A stretch of DNA of 64,000 nucleotides from Natronocella acetinitrilica (GCF_024170285.1 NZ_JALJXV010000003.1:62001-126000); one strand, 5' to 3'; shown: positions 52,282 through 60,892, counted from the stretch's first letter. Made by a program: numbers and translations. The notes: generated from the letters alone by a model not told the origin.

Positions 52282-52310
52282 CAGGAACTCTGCCGGATAA
52301 TAACAACAAG

Positions 52311-52598
52311 ATGGCCGATGCCGATATCGTATCGCTCAATCGCGACTTTCTGATGATCGCCCGCGAGATCTGCCAGCGCCTCCCCGATGAGGCGCCCTGG
52401 CGGCTTGGCCTTGCCGAGGAGATGGTGGGCGTGGTGGCCGAGATGAGCCGGGAGATGATCGCCGAGATCGCGCAGAGCGCGGTGCCGGTGTTCGCGCTTC
52501 GCCTCGACGCGCAACTCCTTGGGCGGGTGCGCGCGGCAAGACCGCGGCGCTCCGCCCTGATCGCCTATCCGCGCAAGGGGGCGCTGCATGACGCCTGA
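52311..52598 (+). CDS. flhD: FlhD-like transcriptional activator subunit
   Basis: Small helical protein (95 residues; E. coli FlhD 116). The pattern LNRDFLMIAREICQRL, then WRLGLAEEMVGVVAEMSREM, IAEIAQSAVPVFALRLD lines up with FlhD through almost its full length, including the RLGI/RLGL turn and the final phenylalanine-arginine-aspartate. The first gene of a pair with the FlhC-like gene, overlapping by 11 bases. SetD and AcaD of SXT/R391 and IncA/C elements belong to the same family and switch on conjugation. No ordinary ribosome site is visible before the ATG. Alternative: a host-derived flagellar regulator, which is unlikely without flagellar genes. Confidence 0.78.
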   Translation: MADADIVSLNRDFLMIAREICQRLPDEAPWRLGLAEEMVGVVAEMSREMIAEIAQSAVPVFALRLDAQLLGRVRAARPRRSALIAYPRKGALHDA

Positions 52599-53124
52599 GC
52601 ATGAGGGCCTGGTGGAGCGTTCGCGGCGGATCGGTCTTTGTGCCGAGCTCTGTCGCATGGGTGCGCGCTCGGCGGTGGCCGCCGATCTACTCGGGTTGCC
52701 GCGGCGCCTTGCCATCCAGGTCTACCGCGAGGTGACCGGAGCGGCCGGCCCGCCGCGCGGGCGAACACCGCAGTCGCTCGAGTGGTTCTTTGAGTCCCAC
52801 CGCCGTCGCGCCCAGGCAAGCCATCTCGCGCTTTTCATCGATGCCGCGAGGACTGCGCTCATCCCGGGCGAGCGGCTGCTCGCCGCCTACCGGAGCTATC
52901 GCGCGCTGCACCCGGGGTCTGTCATTGATATCAATCGCGCCGCGGCCCTGCTCGAGGGGCTTTCGCGCGGTGGCGTGATGCTTGGCAGCTGCGAGGCTTG
53001 CGCGGCGCGCGTGATCAGCACCGGAGAGCCCCGTGTCTACGGCGCGGAGTGCCCGTTTTGCCGCGGCGAGGGCGGCGAGCACCAGACAGCGAACGCGAGG
53101 CTGCCGCAGGCGGCGAGCGCATGA
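52588..53124 (+). CDS. flhC: FlhC-like transcriptional activator subunit
   Basis: FlhC family, 178 residues (E. coli 192). Matches include RRIGLCAELCRMGAR near 12-26, RRLAIQVYREVTG near 39-51, GRTPQSLEWFFE near 60-71 and the zinc site CEAC near 135-138 with CPFC near 155-158, the same spacing as FlhC. With FlhD it forms a DNA-binding heteromer that recruits RNA polymerase. SetC and AcaC are plasmid/ICE relatives that activate transfer operons. It lies directly upstream of the pilus genes and ends in AASA, overlapping the next possible start as ATGA. Target sites have not been identified. Confidence 0.8.
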   Translation: MTPEHEGLVERSRRIGLCAELCRMGARSAVAADLLGLPRRLAIQVYREVTGAAGPPRGRTPQSLEWFFESHRRRAQASHLALFIDAARTALIPGERLLAAYRSYRALHPGSVIDINRAAALLEGLSRGGVMLGSCEACAARVISTGEPRVYGAECPFCRGEGGEHQTANARLPQAASA

Positions 53125-53147
53125 CCATGGAGAGAGAGGTGGGTAAC

Positions 53148-53573
53148 GTGACAACGACAACAACAGGCCCGGCCCCGCGCCTGGCGCTCGGCCTGGCGCT
53201 CGCGCTTGCCGCGACACTGGCCGTCGGCAGCGCGGAGGCGCGCGGCAACCCCTTCGAGCGACCGGCACCGGTGGTGGTCGAGCCCAAGCCGATTGAGCGC
53301 GACCTCGAGATCCTCGATGAGCCGCCGGCGATCGACGCGGACGACGAGGAGGCTTTTGATGAGCCGCGTCTGCCCGATGCACTCACGGCCGAGCAGCATG
53401 CGCGGGTGCTTGCCGCCGCGCGCTTCATTGGAACAACAACAATCAACCAGGAGCTAGTCGATGTCTTCCATTTTCAGCCGAAAGCCTGCTACCTCGTGGA
53501 GGCTGCGGAGCAGTTTGTCGCTAGTCGCTGCCTGCGCCTTGTTCGCAACTGGCTGCGCGACCCTGCCGAGTAG
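53148..53573 (+). CDS. periplasmic pilus-cluster protein (PilL-position)
   Basis: A protein of 141 residues with a Sec-type signal peptide (core LALGLALALAATLAVGS, cut near SAEA/RG), an acidic Pro-rich middle, and a C-terminal helical domain (AEQHARVLAAARFIG ... LVEAAEQFVASRCLRLVRNW). GTG at 53148 is chosen for GAGGTG six bases upstream; ATG at 53121 (ATGA with the FlhC stop) is an alternative, adding nine residues. Its position before the secretin gene corresponds to pilL/pilM of the R64 thin-pilus operon, but no family is clear. Its last 113 bases overlap pilN in another frame. Confidence 0.55.
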   Translation: MTTTTTGPAPRLALGLALALAATLAVGSAEARGNPFERPAPVVVEPKPIERDLEILDEPPAIDADDEEAFDEPRLPDALTAEQHARVLAAARFIGTTTINQELVDVFHFQPKACYLVEAAEQFVASRCLRLVRNWLRDPAE

Positions 53574-54963
53574 CTTTCCGGATGGCGCCGGCGAGGAAGC
53601 CGTCGCCGGCGCGATCGATGACTGGGCACTGACCCCGGCGCTGGTGAGCGAGCGGCTCGGCACGCCGCTGGTCGTCACCGCGCCCGAGGCGCTGCCGCGG
53701 CGCTTTGCCGAGCAGTACATCGAGCTCTCGCTCAATCGCGGCTCGACGCTGGCCGACTTCACCTACTCGCTTGGCCTGATGGGGATCCCCACCATGGTCA
53801 ACGACAACGCGCTCGCCGATCGCGGCGTGTGGGTCCCGCACTACGCGGGCTCGGTGGGCAAGCTCCTTGATGCGATCTCGAGCTCGCTTGATATCGCCTT
53901 CACCTGGCGCGACGGGATTCTCTCGATCGAGGAGCGCTCGCGCTACGTGGTGAAAGTACCCCAGGAGGCGGAGATCATGAGCGCGGTCGCATCCGAGCTC
54001 GCCTCGCTTGGCGCCCATAACATCGTCACCTCCCGGGGCTCTGGCACCGTGGCCTTCCAGGTCAACAAGGGCGATGAGGCGATGGTGCTCGACTACCTCA
54101 AGCGCGTGGCCGGCAACGCTGCCACCGTGAGCCTGCAGGTGGCGGTGGTCTCCGTGCAGCTAAACCGCGAGACCCGACGGGGCTTTGACTGGAGTGCGAT
54201 GGGTGCGAGCTATACCCGCGGTGGTCCGGTCAACTTCGGTGGTGGCAACGGTGGCAACGGCGGCAACACCCCGGGGGCGGAGATCGGGGACGGCACCGGT
54301 GAGATCCTCGCACTGGCTGCCAACACCACCGCCGAGTCCGCGGGGGCTGCGGCGAGCACGCTCGGCGCCAAGCTCTCCGGCAGCGGCATTGAGCTCCTGG
54401 TGCGCGGCGGCGAGTTCAGCCTGAACGGACTGCTCTCGACGCTTAGCACCTATGGCAATGCGCAGACGACACAGAATCTTGTGCTGAAGACGCTCTCCGG
54501 CTCTCCGGTTCGCATCCGTAGCGGCAACGAGGTGCCCTATGTCGATAACGTCGGTGTGACCTCCAATGAGAACACGAGCCTTGGCAGCGCCTCGACGAAG
54601 ACCGCGCGCGAGGGGCTCACCATTGAGATGACGCCGATCTACGACGCGGAGACGGGCCTTGTCACCATCGACATGGACATGGAGCTGAACTCCATCCTCG
54701 CCTTCGTCGAGCTCCAGGCCGGCAACCAGATCGGCACGCTCACCCAGCCGAATATCCAGGAGCAGTCGTTCAACGACATCGCCCAGATCCGTGCCGGGGA
54801 GACGGTCGTGGTGGGCGGCATCGCCTATGACCAGGTGAGCGACAACCGCAACACACTCGGCGGGCTTGAGCGCCTGCCGCTTGGCCATCGTGCCGACCGC
54901 GTCGAGCGGCGGGCCCTTTTCATTGTCGTGCGACCCACGGTGAGACAGTATGAATTCGACTGA
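53461..54963 (+). CDS. pilN: PilN-like lipoprotein secretin
   Basis: Outer-membrane secretin of the type IVb pilus (PilN/BfpB family), 500 residues. Lipoprotein signal with lipobox LFATGC at about 27-32, N0/N1-like domains (VKVPQEAEIMSAVASELA ... MVLDYLKRVAGN), a Gly-rich linker near 258-275, and the C-terminal secretin core: VRIRSGNEVPYVDNVGV, GLTIEMTPIYD, IDMDMELNSI, IAQIRAGETVVVGGI. AGGAG lies 7 bases before the ATG. The gene starts inside its upstream neighbour (113-bp overlap, out of frame) and its end overlaps the next gene. Alternative start codons downstream would remove the lipoprotein signal, so this start is preferred. Confidence 0.87.
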   Translation: MSSIFSRKPATSWRLRSSLSLVAACALFATGCATLPSSFPDGAGEEAVAGAIDDWALTPALVSERLGTPLVVTAPEALPRRFAEQYIELSLNRGSTLADFTYSLGLMGIPTMVNDNALADRGVWVPHYAGSVGKLLDAISSSLDIAFTWRDGILSIEERSRYVVKVPQEAEIMSAVASELASLGAHNIVTSRGSGTVAFQVNKGDEAMVLDYLKRVAGNAATVSLQVAVVSVQLNRETRRGFDWSAMGASYTRGGPVNFGGGNGGNGGNTPGAEIGDGTGEILALAANTTAESAGAAASTLGAKLSGSGIELLVRGGEFSLNGLLSTLSTYGNAQTTQNLVLKTLSGSPVRIRSGNEVPYVDNVGVTSNENTSLGSASTKTAREGLTIEMTPIYDAETGLVTIDMDMELNSILAFVELQAGNQIGTLTQPNIQEQSFNDIAQIRAGETVVVGGIAYDQVSDNRNTLGGLERLPLGHRADRVERRALFIVVRPTVRQYEFD

Positions 54964-56152
54964 GAAGACCCCCGTTCGCATCGTCGTCGACTTCCTGCCG
55001 GGTGTCGCGCCGAAGGATGCCGAGAGCTTTGCCCGCGGCTTTATCCGCCGCCATGGCTACTCGATCAGCCGCGCGGCCTACCGGGTGACGCGCTACCCCG
55101 GCGGCTGCGCCTACGAGATCCACGAGGGCGGTGCGCAGCGCGCGCTGCTGCCCGGGATCCTGAAGCACCTTGAGCTCGCCGAGGAAGTGCACGTGGTGAC
55201 CGGCACCCGGGTGCTGCGGGTGCAAAAGACCCGTTCCGGCTACCAGGCGCTGCTGCTCCCGGAGGGGCAGGCGGCGGAGTGCATGCCGATCAAGCCGGGG
55301 CCGCGCCTGAAGCCCTACCAGAATCTTCACGTCGGGCTCATCAACTTCGCCGCCGCGCTGCTCAGTGTCAGCATCATCGCCTTCGGCGCAACGCTCGGCG
55401 CGTTCGTGCTGCTTGGCAACGCGGAGCAGCACCAGGTGGTGGACGGCACGGCGCAGAAGGTGACGCAGCTGCCGATCGAGCGCTTCCCGGCGATGCGCGA
55501 AGGCTACTTCGTCGAGGAGCATCGCTTCCGGGGCGGGCGCTGGGAGCAGCCTGTCTACGTGCAGCCCGAGGAGGCGGTGATTGCCGAAGTCCTTGAGACT
55601 GTCGGCGATGAGGTGCGCTCGGCCCTTGATGAGGCGGTCACTGCCGGGGTGGTCGATGCACCGGGCGTGCGCGAGTCGCGCCCTGGCAGCCGGACACAGG
55701 CGCGCGCCGAGACGCAGTCAGCCGGCACCGGGGATCGCGGCGATGGCAATGCCGAGCCCGAGGAGATGCTCCCGGCGCACCTGCGCGTTGCCCGCTCGCA
55801 GATCCTCGGTGGCGCACGGGCGCTGACCCGGGCCATCCAGCGTCATGAGAGTGAGGGTGGGGAGGCGCTCAGCGCCGGTGCCGACCTGCGTGAGCTTGTC
55901 AGCGCCCGGGCGATCGCGGCACTGCCGGGCGTGCCCCGCAGCGTTGTGGCGAGTGGCGGGCAGTGGACGCTCGGCGAGGATGGCGCACTTCTTCTGCCGA
56001 TCACCGAGCGCGCGCTCTGCCAGGCGCTTGCCATCGAGGGCGGGGCGGCGCGCATTGGTGAGCGGGTGGCTGCCAACCGCACGCTGCAATGTATCCAGCG
56101 CCAGGGGGAGACGGTCTTCACGGTGCGCTATCACGAGGCGGGCGGGGCGTAG
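54950..56152 (+). CDS. pilO: PilO-like pilus assembly protein
   Basis: A 400-residue protein in the pilO position, overlapping pilN by 14 bases. N-terminal cytoplasmic domain (1-120; RIVVDFLPGVAPKDAESFAR, VTGTRVLRVQK), one membrane span near 125-152 (LINFAAALLSVSIIAFGATL), and a periplasmic region with a low-complexity middle (about 230-270) and a folded C-terminus. This layout fits PilO/BfpC-type inner-membrane components that link the ATPase to the secretin. Residue identity to PilO is not obvious, so the name is given mainly from order and topology. Confidence 0.6.
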   Translation: MNSTEKTPVRIVVDFLPGVAPKDAESFARGFIRRHGYSISRAAYRVTRYPGGCAYEIHEGGAQRALLPGILKHLELAEEVHVVTGTRVLRVQKTRSGYQALLLPEGQAAECMPIKPGPRLKPYQNLHVGLINFAAALLSVSIIAFGATLGAFVLLGNAEQHQVVDGTAQKVTQLPIERFPAMREGYFVEEHRFRGGRWEQPVYVQPEEAVIAEVLETVGDEVRSALDEAVTAGVVDAPGVRESRPGSRTQARAETQSAGTGDRGDGNAEPEEMLPAHLRVARSQILGGARALTRAIQRHESEGGEALSAGADLRELVSARAIAALPGVPRSVVASGGQWTLGEDGALLLPITERALCQALAIEGGAARIGERVAANRTLQCIQRQGETVFTVRYHEAGGA

Positions 56153-56188
56153 GGCCCCGCCGGCACGGACTCTGGGAGAACAACGATC

Positions 56189-56551
56189 ATGAAGGGTACG
56201 AATCTACTGGCGGCACTACTGATGCTGCTTGCCGCAACCGCCTGCCTGGGGGCAACCGGCTACCTGGTGGCGCAGACCCACGAGCAGGCAATCGGGGTGG
56301 TCGAGGGCCGGCTTTCCTCGCCGGATACGGCTGCGGCCTGCGCACGTGCGGCAAGCGCGCTTGGCTTTGAGGTGCTGCGACGGGGTGCCGAGGTGGAGAT
56401 TGCACAGCGCCGCCTGGCTGCGCCTGAGCGACAGTATGCGCAGGCCTCCGCTGTCATCCTTGCCTGCACCGACTACGCGCTTGAGGGCTTCTGCGCCGGC
56501 GAGGGCTGTGGCGAGCATCAGCTGAACCTGGTGCTCCGCCGCGCAAACTAG
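56189..56551 (+). CDS. PilP-position small envelope protein
   Basis: A 120-residue protein with an N-terminal hydrophobic segment (LLAALLMLLAATACLGATGY) that could be a signal peptide or a lipoprotein signal (LAATAC). The mature part contains four more Cys (AAACARAA, ILACTDYA, GFCAGEGCGEH) and ends near RRAN, so disulfide bonding is likely. In R64 the gene at this point is pilP. A strong terminator follows and splits this upstream operon from the pilin gene. Confidence 0.5.
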   Translation: MKGTNLLAALLMLLAATACLGATGYLVAQTHEQAIGVVEGRLSSPDTAAACARAASALGFEVLRRGAEVEIAQRRLAAPERQYAQASAVILACTDYALEGFCAGEGCGEHQLNLVLRRAN

Positions 56552-56571
56552 GCGCAGGGCTGTGCACTGTC

Positions 56572-56605
56572 TGCGAGCCAGGGCCTCCCTGGCTCGCACT
56601 TTTTT
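56572..56605 (+). terminator. rho-independent terminator
   Basis: TGCGAGCCAGGG and CCCTGGCTCGCA are exact complements around CCT, followed by CTTTTTT. It separates the pilL/N/O/P-like operon from the pilin gene. Confidence 0.95.
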
Positions 56606-56786
56606 GGGGCACCAGCCTGTCAGGCGCAGGCAAAAATCAGTGCCGAACGCCATGAAAAAGACACGCCAGGCGGAATAAAGACAAAATTGATGTTTATTTA
56701 ATGTTGAGGGGAAGGCCCCAGGGCCCTAGACTAAACCTGTCGATCAACGACACCAATCGCATAAAACAATAAGGAGAAATGCGACC

Positions 56787-57287
56787 ATGTTTAACCTGAT
56801 CATCACCGTGATTTCCATCGCCCTCGTGGCAGCCCTGGCCCTCGCCTCCATCTACTACGGCGGCGACGCGCTGTCCCGTGGTTCCGCCAAGGCCACCGCT
56901 GCCACCCTGATCAACCAGGGCCAGCAGCTGAACGGCGCCACCATCATGGACGCCCAGGACAACGGCGGCGTGAAGCGCGAGATCAGCCAAGTGGTTACCG
57001 CTGGCTACCTGTCTGCCCCCCCGGCCGTGCCCGGCAGCGTGAACGCCGATTCCGGATGGGCCGTGGCTGACCTGACCGTTGGTGGCGCGGAAGTTTCCAA
57101 CTTCGTCGTGGTCGGCAACAACGCCGAAGTCTGCCTCGAGATGGAAAAGGAAGCCGGTCGTGAAGACGGCGACAGCGTTGTCGCAGACCTGCCAACCACC
57201 AGCCAGGGTGGCACCTTCGGCTGCTTCGAGTCCGCACCTGGTGGGAGCGAAGATGCCGCTGAGCACACCTTCTACTACGTGCGCTAA
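56787..57287 (+). CDS. leaderless type IV pilin-like protein, probable major pilin
   Basis: The 166-residue protein begins directly with a hydrophobic helix (MFNLIITVISIALVAALALA), followed by a soluble domain with two Cys (EVCLEM and FGCFES) forming a probable D-loop disulfide. There is no leader and no Glu at position 5, unlike classical prepilins. The frame upstream reaches a stop at 56727 without an ATG, GTG or TTG. AAGGAG precedes the ATG. Strong terminators on both sides, own leader, and codon use rich in CTG, ATC, GTT and CGT suggest very high expression, which is why I call it the main subunit. A second homolog lies at 60893 and a third relative at 57606. Confidence 0.75.
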   Translation: MFNLIITVISIALVAALALASIYYGGDALSRGSAKATAATLINQGQQLNGATIMDAQDNGGVKREISQVVTAGYLSAPPAVPGSVNADSGWAVADLTVGGAEVSNFVVVGNNAEVCLEMEKEAGREDGDSVVADLPTTSQGGTFGCFESAPGGSEDAAEHTFYYVR

Positions 57288-57314
57288 GACAGGCCGAAGC
57301 TGAAGGACCTACAG

Positions 57315-57343
57315 GCCGGGGCGCATGCCCCGGCTTGTCTTTT
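57315..57343 (+). terminator. rho-independent terminator after the pilin gene
   Basis: GCCGGGGC and GCCCCGGC around GCAT, followed by TTGTCTTTT. It makes the pilin gene a monocistronic unit. Confidence 0.9.
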
Positions 57344-57398
57344 CAGGGTTTTCGTATAAAATAAACGACATAATAATAACAAGCTACGGAGTGCCGCC

Positions 57399-57596
57399 AT
57401 GATCACCCGCATCGATCGCATCCGCCGTGCCCTGCACGTGCTCGACTACGTCCTGGCAGCCGCCGTCATCATCTACGGCATGGCAAGCGGCAGCGCGCTT
57501 GCCTTCGCGCTCGGTGTCGCAGGCCTGGGGCTTGCCTACATGCGCCCTGCCAATGGGGTTGAGGCGCTGATCCGCCGCCGCCTTGGCGCCCGGTAG
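57399..57596 (+). CDS. small inner-membrane protein, 65 residues
   Basis: Two hydrophobic spans (about 15-29 and 31-47) flanked by basic ends (RIDRIRRAL and RRRLGAR). GGAG lies 14 bases before the ATG. An A+T-rich stretch with TTTCGTATAAAATAAACG upstream may contain its promoter. It starts a second pilus operon with the pilin-like gene, ATPase and membrane platform. It could be an assembly aid; no family recognised. Confidence 0.6.
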   Translation: MITRIDRIRRALHVLDYVLAAAVIIYGMASGSALAFALGVAGLGLAYMRPANGVEALIRRRLGAR

Positions 57597-57605
57597 CGCG
57601 CCGCC

Positions 57606-58073
57606 ATGGGCCAGCTCTTCCTCGTCCTCGTCTCGATCTCGCTCTCGGCCGCGCTGATGCTCTCGACGATCAGCTACCTGAACCCGGGTGCGGGCTACGC
57701 ATCAAAATGGGCCGACCGCATGGAGCCTGGCGTGATGCGCCTTCGCGACGGGTTCAGCGACTATGTCGATGCCACCGGCTTCGCGCCGGCCGCCCACGCC
57801 GACTTCATCCCCGAGTACACCTTCCTGCCGCCAACGCCGCAGGGACTCACCTGGGGCTTTGGCAGCGCGCATGGCGGCTACTACAGCTGCGCGAGCGGCA
57901 CGGCGTCCGAGCCGATCGTGCGCGCGCTCGTCATCCTCGAGCGCCGCCAGTCGCCCGGCTCCTTCATCCTCAACGACAGCTGCGGGGAGCGCACCGCGTC
58001 ACTCCCCGCACCCGGCTCCAACGGCCAGACGGCACTCGCCGTCACCGTCTGGCTGACCGGCTACAGCGAGTAG
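57606..58073 (+). CDS. leaderless pilin-like protein (minor)
   Basis: A 155-residue protein starting MGQLFLVLVSISLSAALMLS, then a soluble domain with two Cys (YSCASG and NDSCGER). It shares the SI-L-AAL--S pattern with the two other pilin-like proteins. The codon before is in frame with the previous stop (57594) and there is no start between, so no leader exists. No ribosome site: probably translated by re-initiation after the small membrane protein. Likely a minor pilin or priming subunit. Confidence 0.65.
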   Translation: MGQLFLVLVSISLSAALMLSTISYLNPGAGYASKWADRMEPGVMRLRDGFSDYVDATGFAPAAHADFIPEYTFLPPTPQGLTWGFGSAHGGYYSCASGTASEPIVRALVILERRQSPGSFILNDSCGERTASLPAPGSNGQTALAVTVWLTGYSE

Positions 58074-58080
58074 ATACAGC

Positions 58081-59631
58081 ATGAGAAACGCAACAGCGCT
58101 TGAGAACTTCCTTACCGAGAGCGGCATGGTCTCAGAGGACGTGCTCGCCGCCGCCCGCGCCGAGCAGGAGGTGACCCGCGAGGATCTCGGCAGCATCCTC
58201 ATTCGAAACGGCTTTATCCGCCAGCAGGACTACGTCCAGGCCGTGCTCGCACGAAGCCCGGACCAGATCGTCGATGAGCAGGTCTTTGTCTCCACCATCC
58301 CCAATCACGCGCTGATCGACACGCGCACCATGGTGGTCGCCGAGACCGAGGACGATCTCTACATCGCAACGCTCTCGCCGGAGGCCGTGGTGCGCGAGGT
58401 GCTTGGCGAGTTCGACTCACGCCCCCTGCACTTCGTGCCGCTCGTCTCGAGCAAGCTCGATCAGTACCTGGCCGACCTCGATCGGGTGCGCGAGGGCGAC
58501 GAGGAGTCGCTGCTTGACCGCATCGTGCGCATGGCGCTGACCGGCGGGGTCTCCGACATCCACATCAACCCGCGCGATCGCTCCTACTCGATCCTCTTCC
58601 GCCATCTTGGCGTGCGCCGCATTGTCCATGAGGGCAATCTTGATGAGTACCACACGCTCTCGGCGCGCATCAAGGATCGCTCACACATGGATCTCTCCGA
58701 GCGCCGCCGCCCCCAGGACGGGGGCTTTCAGATCGAGTACAAGCGCAAGATGGTCGACATGCGCGTTGCCACCGTGCCGGTGGTCGACGGCGAGGAGATC
58801 ATCATCCGGCTGCTCGACCCCGACGCGGTGAACCCCCGCCTTGATAACCTCGGCATCACCAATATCGCCGAGTGGCGCCGCGGCTTTACCCGCGCCGACG
58901 GGCTCTGCCTGATCTGCGGGCCGACCGGCTCGGGCAAGACCACCTCGCTCAACGCCTCGATCCGCGAGATGGACCGCTTCGGGCGCTCGATCTACTCGGT
59001 GGAGGATCCGGTCGAGTACCGCGTACCCTACGTCGCACAGGTCAACATCAACCCCGGCGTGGGGCTTGACTTCGCCTCCGCCGTCAAGGCATTCATGCGT
59101 GCCGACCCCGACGTCATCGTGCTCGGCGAGGTGCGTGATGCCGACACCGCGCGCAACATGATCAAGGCCGCGGAGACCGGCCACATGGTGCTCGCTACCC
59201 TGCACACGAGCTCCATCCACAACGCCGTCGGGCGGCTGCGCGACATCGGTGTGGAGGCAAACGAGCTCCGCTACCTGCTGCGCTCGGTGCTGGTGCAAAA
59301 GCTCCTTCGCACCACCTGCCGCCACTGCGGCGGCGCCGGCTGCAAGCGCTGCCTTGATTCCGGCTACGGCGGGCGGACCATCGTCTCCGAGTGTGCCTAC
59401 TTCCACGACGAGGAACAGGTCGAGCGCATGATCAATGGCGAGCGCTGGTGGCCGCGGGTGGTCGAGGACGCCGTTGGCAAGTACCGCGAGGGTGTGACCA
59501 ACAAGAAGGAGCTGGTGCGCGTCTTCGCAGGCGAGGCCGAGGCGATCCTCGAGGCCGGCGAGGGCGAGGCCACCACCGCGCCCGATGCGGCTCGCCCCGG
59601 GCAGCCAGGCGACAACCAGGAGGAGTGCTGA
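58081..59631 (+). CDS. pilQ: PilQ-like type IV pilus assembly ATPase
   Basis: Hexameric GspE/PilB-family ATPase, 516 residues, powering pilus extension (PilQ in R64 naming). N-terminal MshEN-like domain (ILIRNGFIRQQDYVQAVLAR near 39-58), then Walker A GPTGSGKTT near 280-288, Asp box SIYSVEDPVEYR near 303-314, Walker B DPDVIVLGEVRD near 343-354, His box GHMVLATLHTSS near 369-380, and a tetracysteine zinc site CRHCGGAGCKRC near 414-425. All essential motifs are intact. The C-terminal 60 residues are acidic and variable. Lies 8 bases behind the pilin-like gene. Confidence 0.92.
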   Translation: MRNATALENFLTESGMVSEDVLAAARAEQEVTREDLGSILIRNGFIRQQDYVQAVLARSPDQIVDEQVFVSTIPNHALIDTRTMVVAETEDDLYIATLSPEAVVREVLGEFDSRPLHFVPLVSSKLDQYLADLDRVREGDEESLLDRIVRMALTGGVSDIHINPRDRSYSILFRHLGVRRIVHEGNLDEYHTLSARIKDRSHMDLSERRRPQDGGFQIEYKRKMVDMRVATVPVVDGEEIIIRLLDPDAVNPRLDNLGITNIAEWRRGFTRADGLCLICGPTGSGKTTSLNASIREMDRFGRSIYSVEDPVEYRVPYVAQVNINPGVGLDFASAVKAFMRADPDVIVLGEVRDADTARNMIKAAETGHMVLATLHTSSIHNAVGRLRDIGVEANELRYLLRSVLVQKLLRTTCRHCGGAGCKRCLDSGYGGRTIVSECAYFHDEEQVERMINGERWWPRVVEDAVGKYREGVTNKKELVRVFAGEAEAILEAGEGEATTAPDAARPGQPGDNQEEC

Positions 59632-59634
59632 TCC

Positions 59635-60801
59635 ATGGCTCACTACAAGGCACGCATTCACGGCCGCCAGGGCACCCAGGTCATCGAGGTCGACGCGGTC
59701 GACGCCCAGGACGCCGAGCGCAAGGCCTCGCGCCAGGGCCAGGTGCTGTCGGTCAAGAAGACCTTCAGCATACAGATCGGCGGACTCAGTTTCCCCGAGC
59801 GCCAGATCATGATGACCCGCCTCTCGCAGATGCTCGCCTCGAAGCTCGGCGAGGGCGAGTCGCTCAAGCTCATGCGCAACACCTTCTCCGGCGGCATCAA
59901 GCGTGTCGCCCACCAGCTCCTGATCAAGGTCGAGTCAGGCGCCGATCTGCCACGGGCGATCGAGGAGGTCGGCCAGCCGCACTTCCCGCCGAACGTGGTG
60001 GCGATGATCGCCGCCGGCTCGAAGTCCGGCGACACCTGGCGCGCGCTTCGCGACGCCGCCGAGTTCGAGCGCGAGATGATCGCAATCCGAAAGGGCGGCA
60101 ACGCCACCATGATCAAGTCGATCGCGGTGATGCTGCTCTCCATGGTGGCGATTGTCGGCACCGTCTTCTACGGCTACCCCAAGGTCATGGACAACCCCAT
60201 GATGCGCGCCTACTCCTCGAGCGTGAACGTCGACTGGGCCGTGGATCTCTCCTATGCGATCTCCTATCTCATCATCGGCGTACTCGCGCTTATGGCCGCC
60301 CTGGGGCTGCTCTCAACCGTCGGCCGGGTGCTCTTCCCCCGCGGCGCCGATGCGGTCATCCTGCGCATTCCCTACTTCAAGGACCTGGTGCTCGCCCGCT
60401 ACAACTACATCGCCTTCTACGGGCTCTCGATGCTGATTGGCACCGGCGTGCGCCTGCGCGATGCGATCCTGCTCACCGCCGGCACCATGCGCAAGGGCGC
60501 CCTGCGCGCGGACATGGAGAAGGCAGCCGACGCCATTGCCGCCGGGCGGGAGTGGTCGAACTCGCTTCGAAGCCTCCACCCGACAGACCGCGCCGCACTC
60601 TCATCGAGCATGGACAAGGCGCAGATCGCCAACTCGCTCTCGAACATCGGCGTGCAGTACAAGGAGCTCTACCGCATCCGCGTCGAGGCCCTCGGGCCCA
60701 TGCTCCAGTCGGTGGCCATGCTCTCCATGACCATCGCCGGGGTCATCATCTTCGCACTCATCATCCTGCCCATGATGCAGGTGATGGAGGGCATGCTCTA
60801 G
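59635..60801 (+). CDS. pilR: PilR-like inner-membrane platform protein (GspF family)
   Basis: Integral membrane platform on which the ATPase acts, 388 residues. GspF-type features: N-terminal domain with MTRLSQMLASKLGEGESLKL near 58-77, PHFPPNVVAMIAAGSKSGDT near 115-134, then membrane spans near 164-182, 208-228 and 355-377, with the second copy of the domain (YNYIAFYGLSMLIGTGVRLRDA) in between. Standard length is about 400. It begins 4 bases after the ATPase gene and is followed by the second pilin gene. The two are likely made as a unit. Confidence 0.88.
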   Translation: MAHYKARIHGRQGTQVIEVDAVDAQDAERKASRQGQVLSVKKTFSIQIGGLSFPERQIMMTRLSQMLASKLGEGESLKLMRNTFSGGIKRVAHQLLIKVESGADLPRAIEEVGQPHFPPNVVAMIAAGSKSGDTWRALRDAAEFEREMIAIRKGGNATMIKSIAVMLLSMVAIVGTVFYGYPKVMDNPMMRAYSSSVNVDWAVDLSYAISYLIIGVLALMAALGLLSTVGRVLFPRGADAVILRIPYFKDLVLARYNYIAFYGLSMLIGTGVRLRDAILLTAGTMRKGALRADMEKAADAIAAGREWSNSLRSLHPTDRAALSSSMDKAQIANSLSNIGVQYKELYRIRVEALGPMLQSVAMLSMTIAGVIIFALIILPMMQVMEGML

Positions 60802-60892
60802 GCAACCAGGTTGATTTAATTAAATGAAAAATATATAGTCGTGGTGAAAGGCGCCGCGACGTCAAGACAACAACAAGAAAGGAGTCGCAACC

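Noticed and set aside
52311-53124. Flagellar regulator with flagellar function
   Set aside because: No flagellar gene is near; the next genes are pilus genes and plasmid relatives of FlhDC control conjugation.
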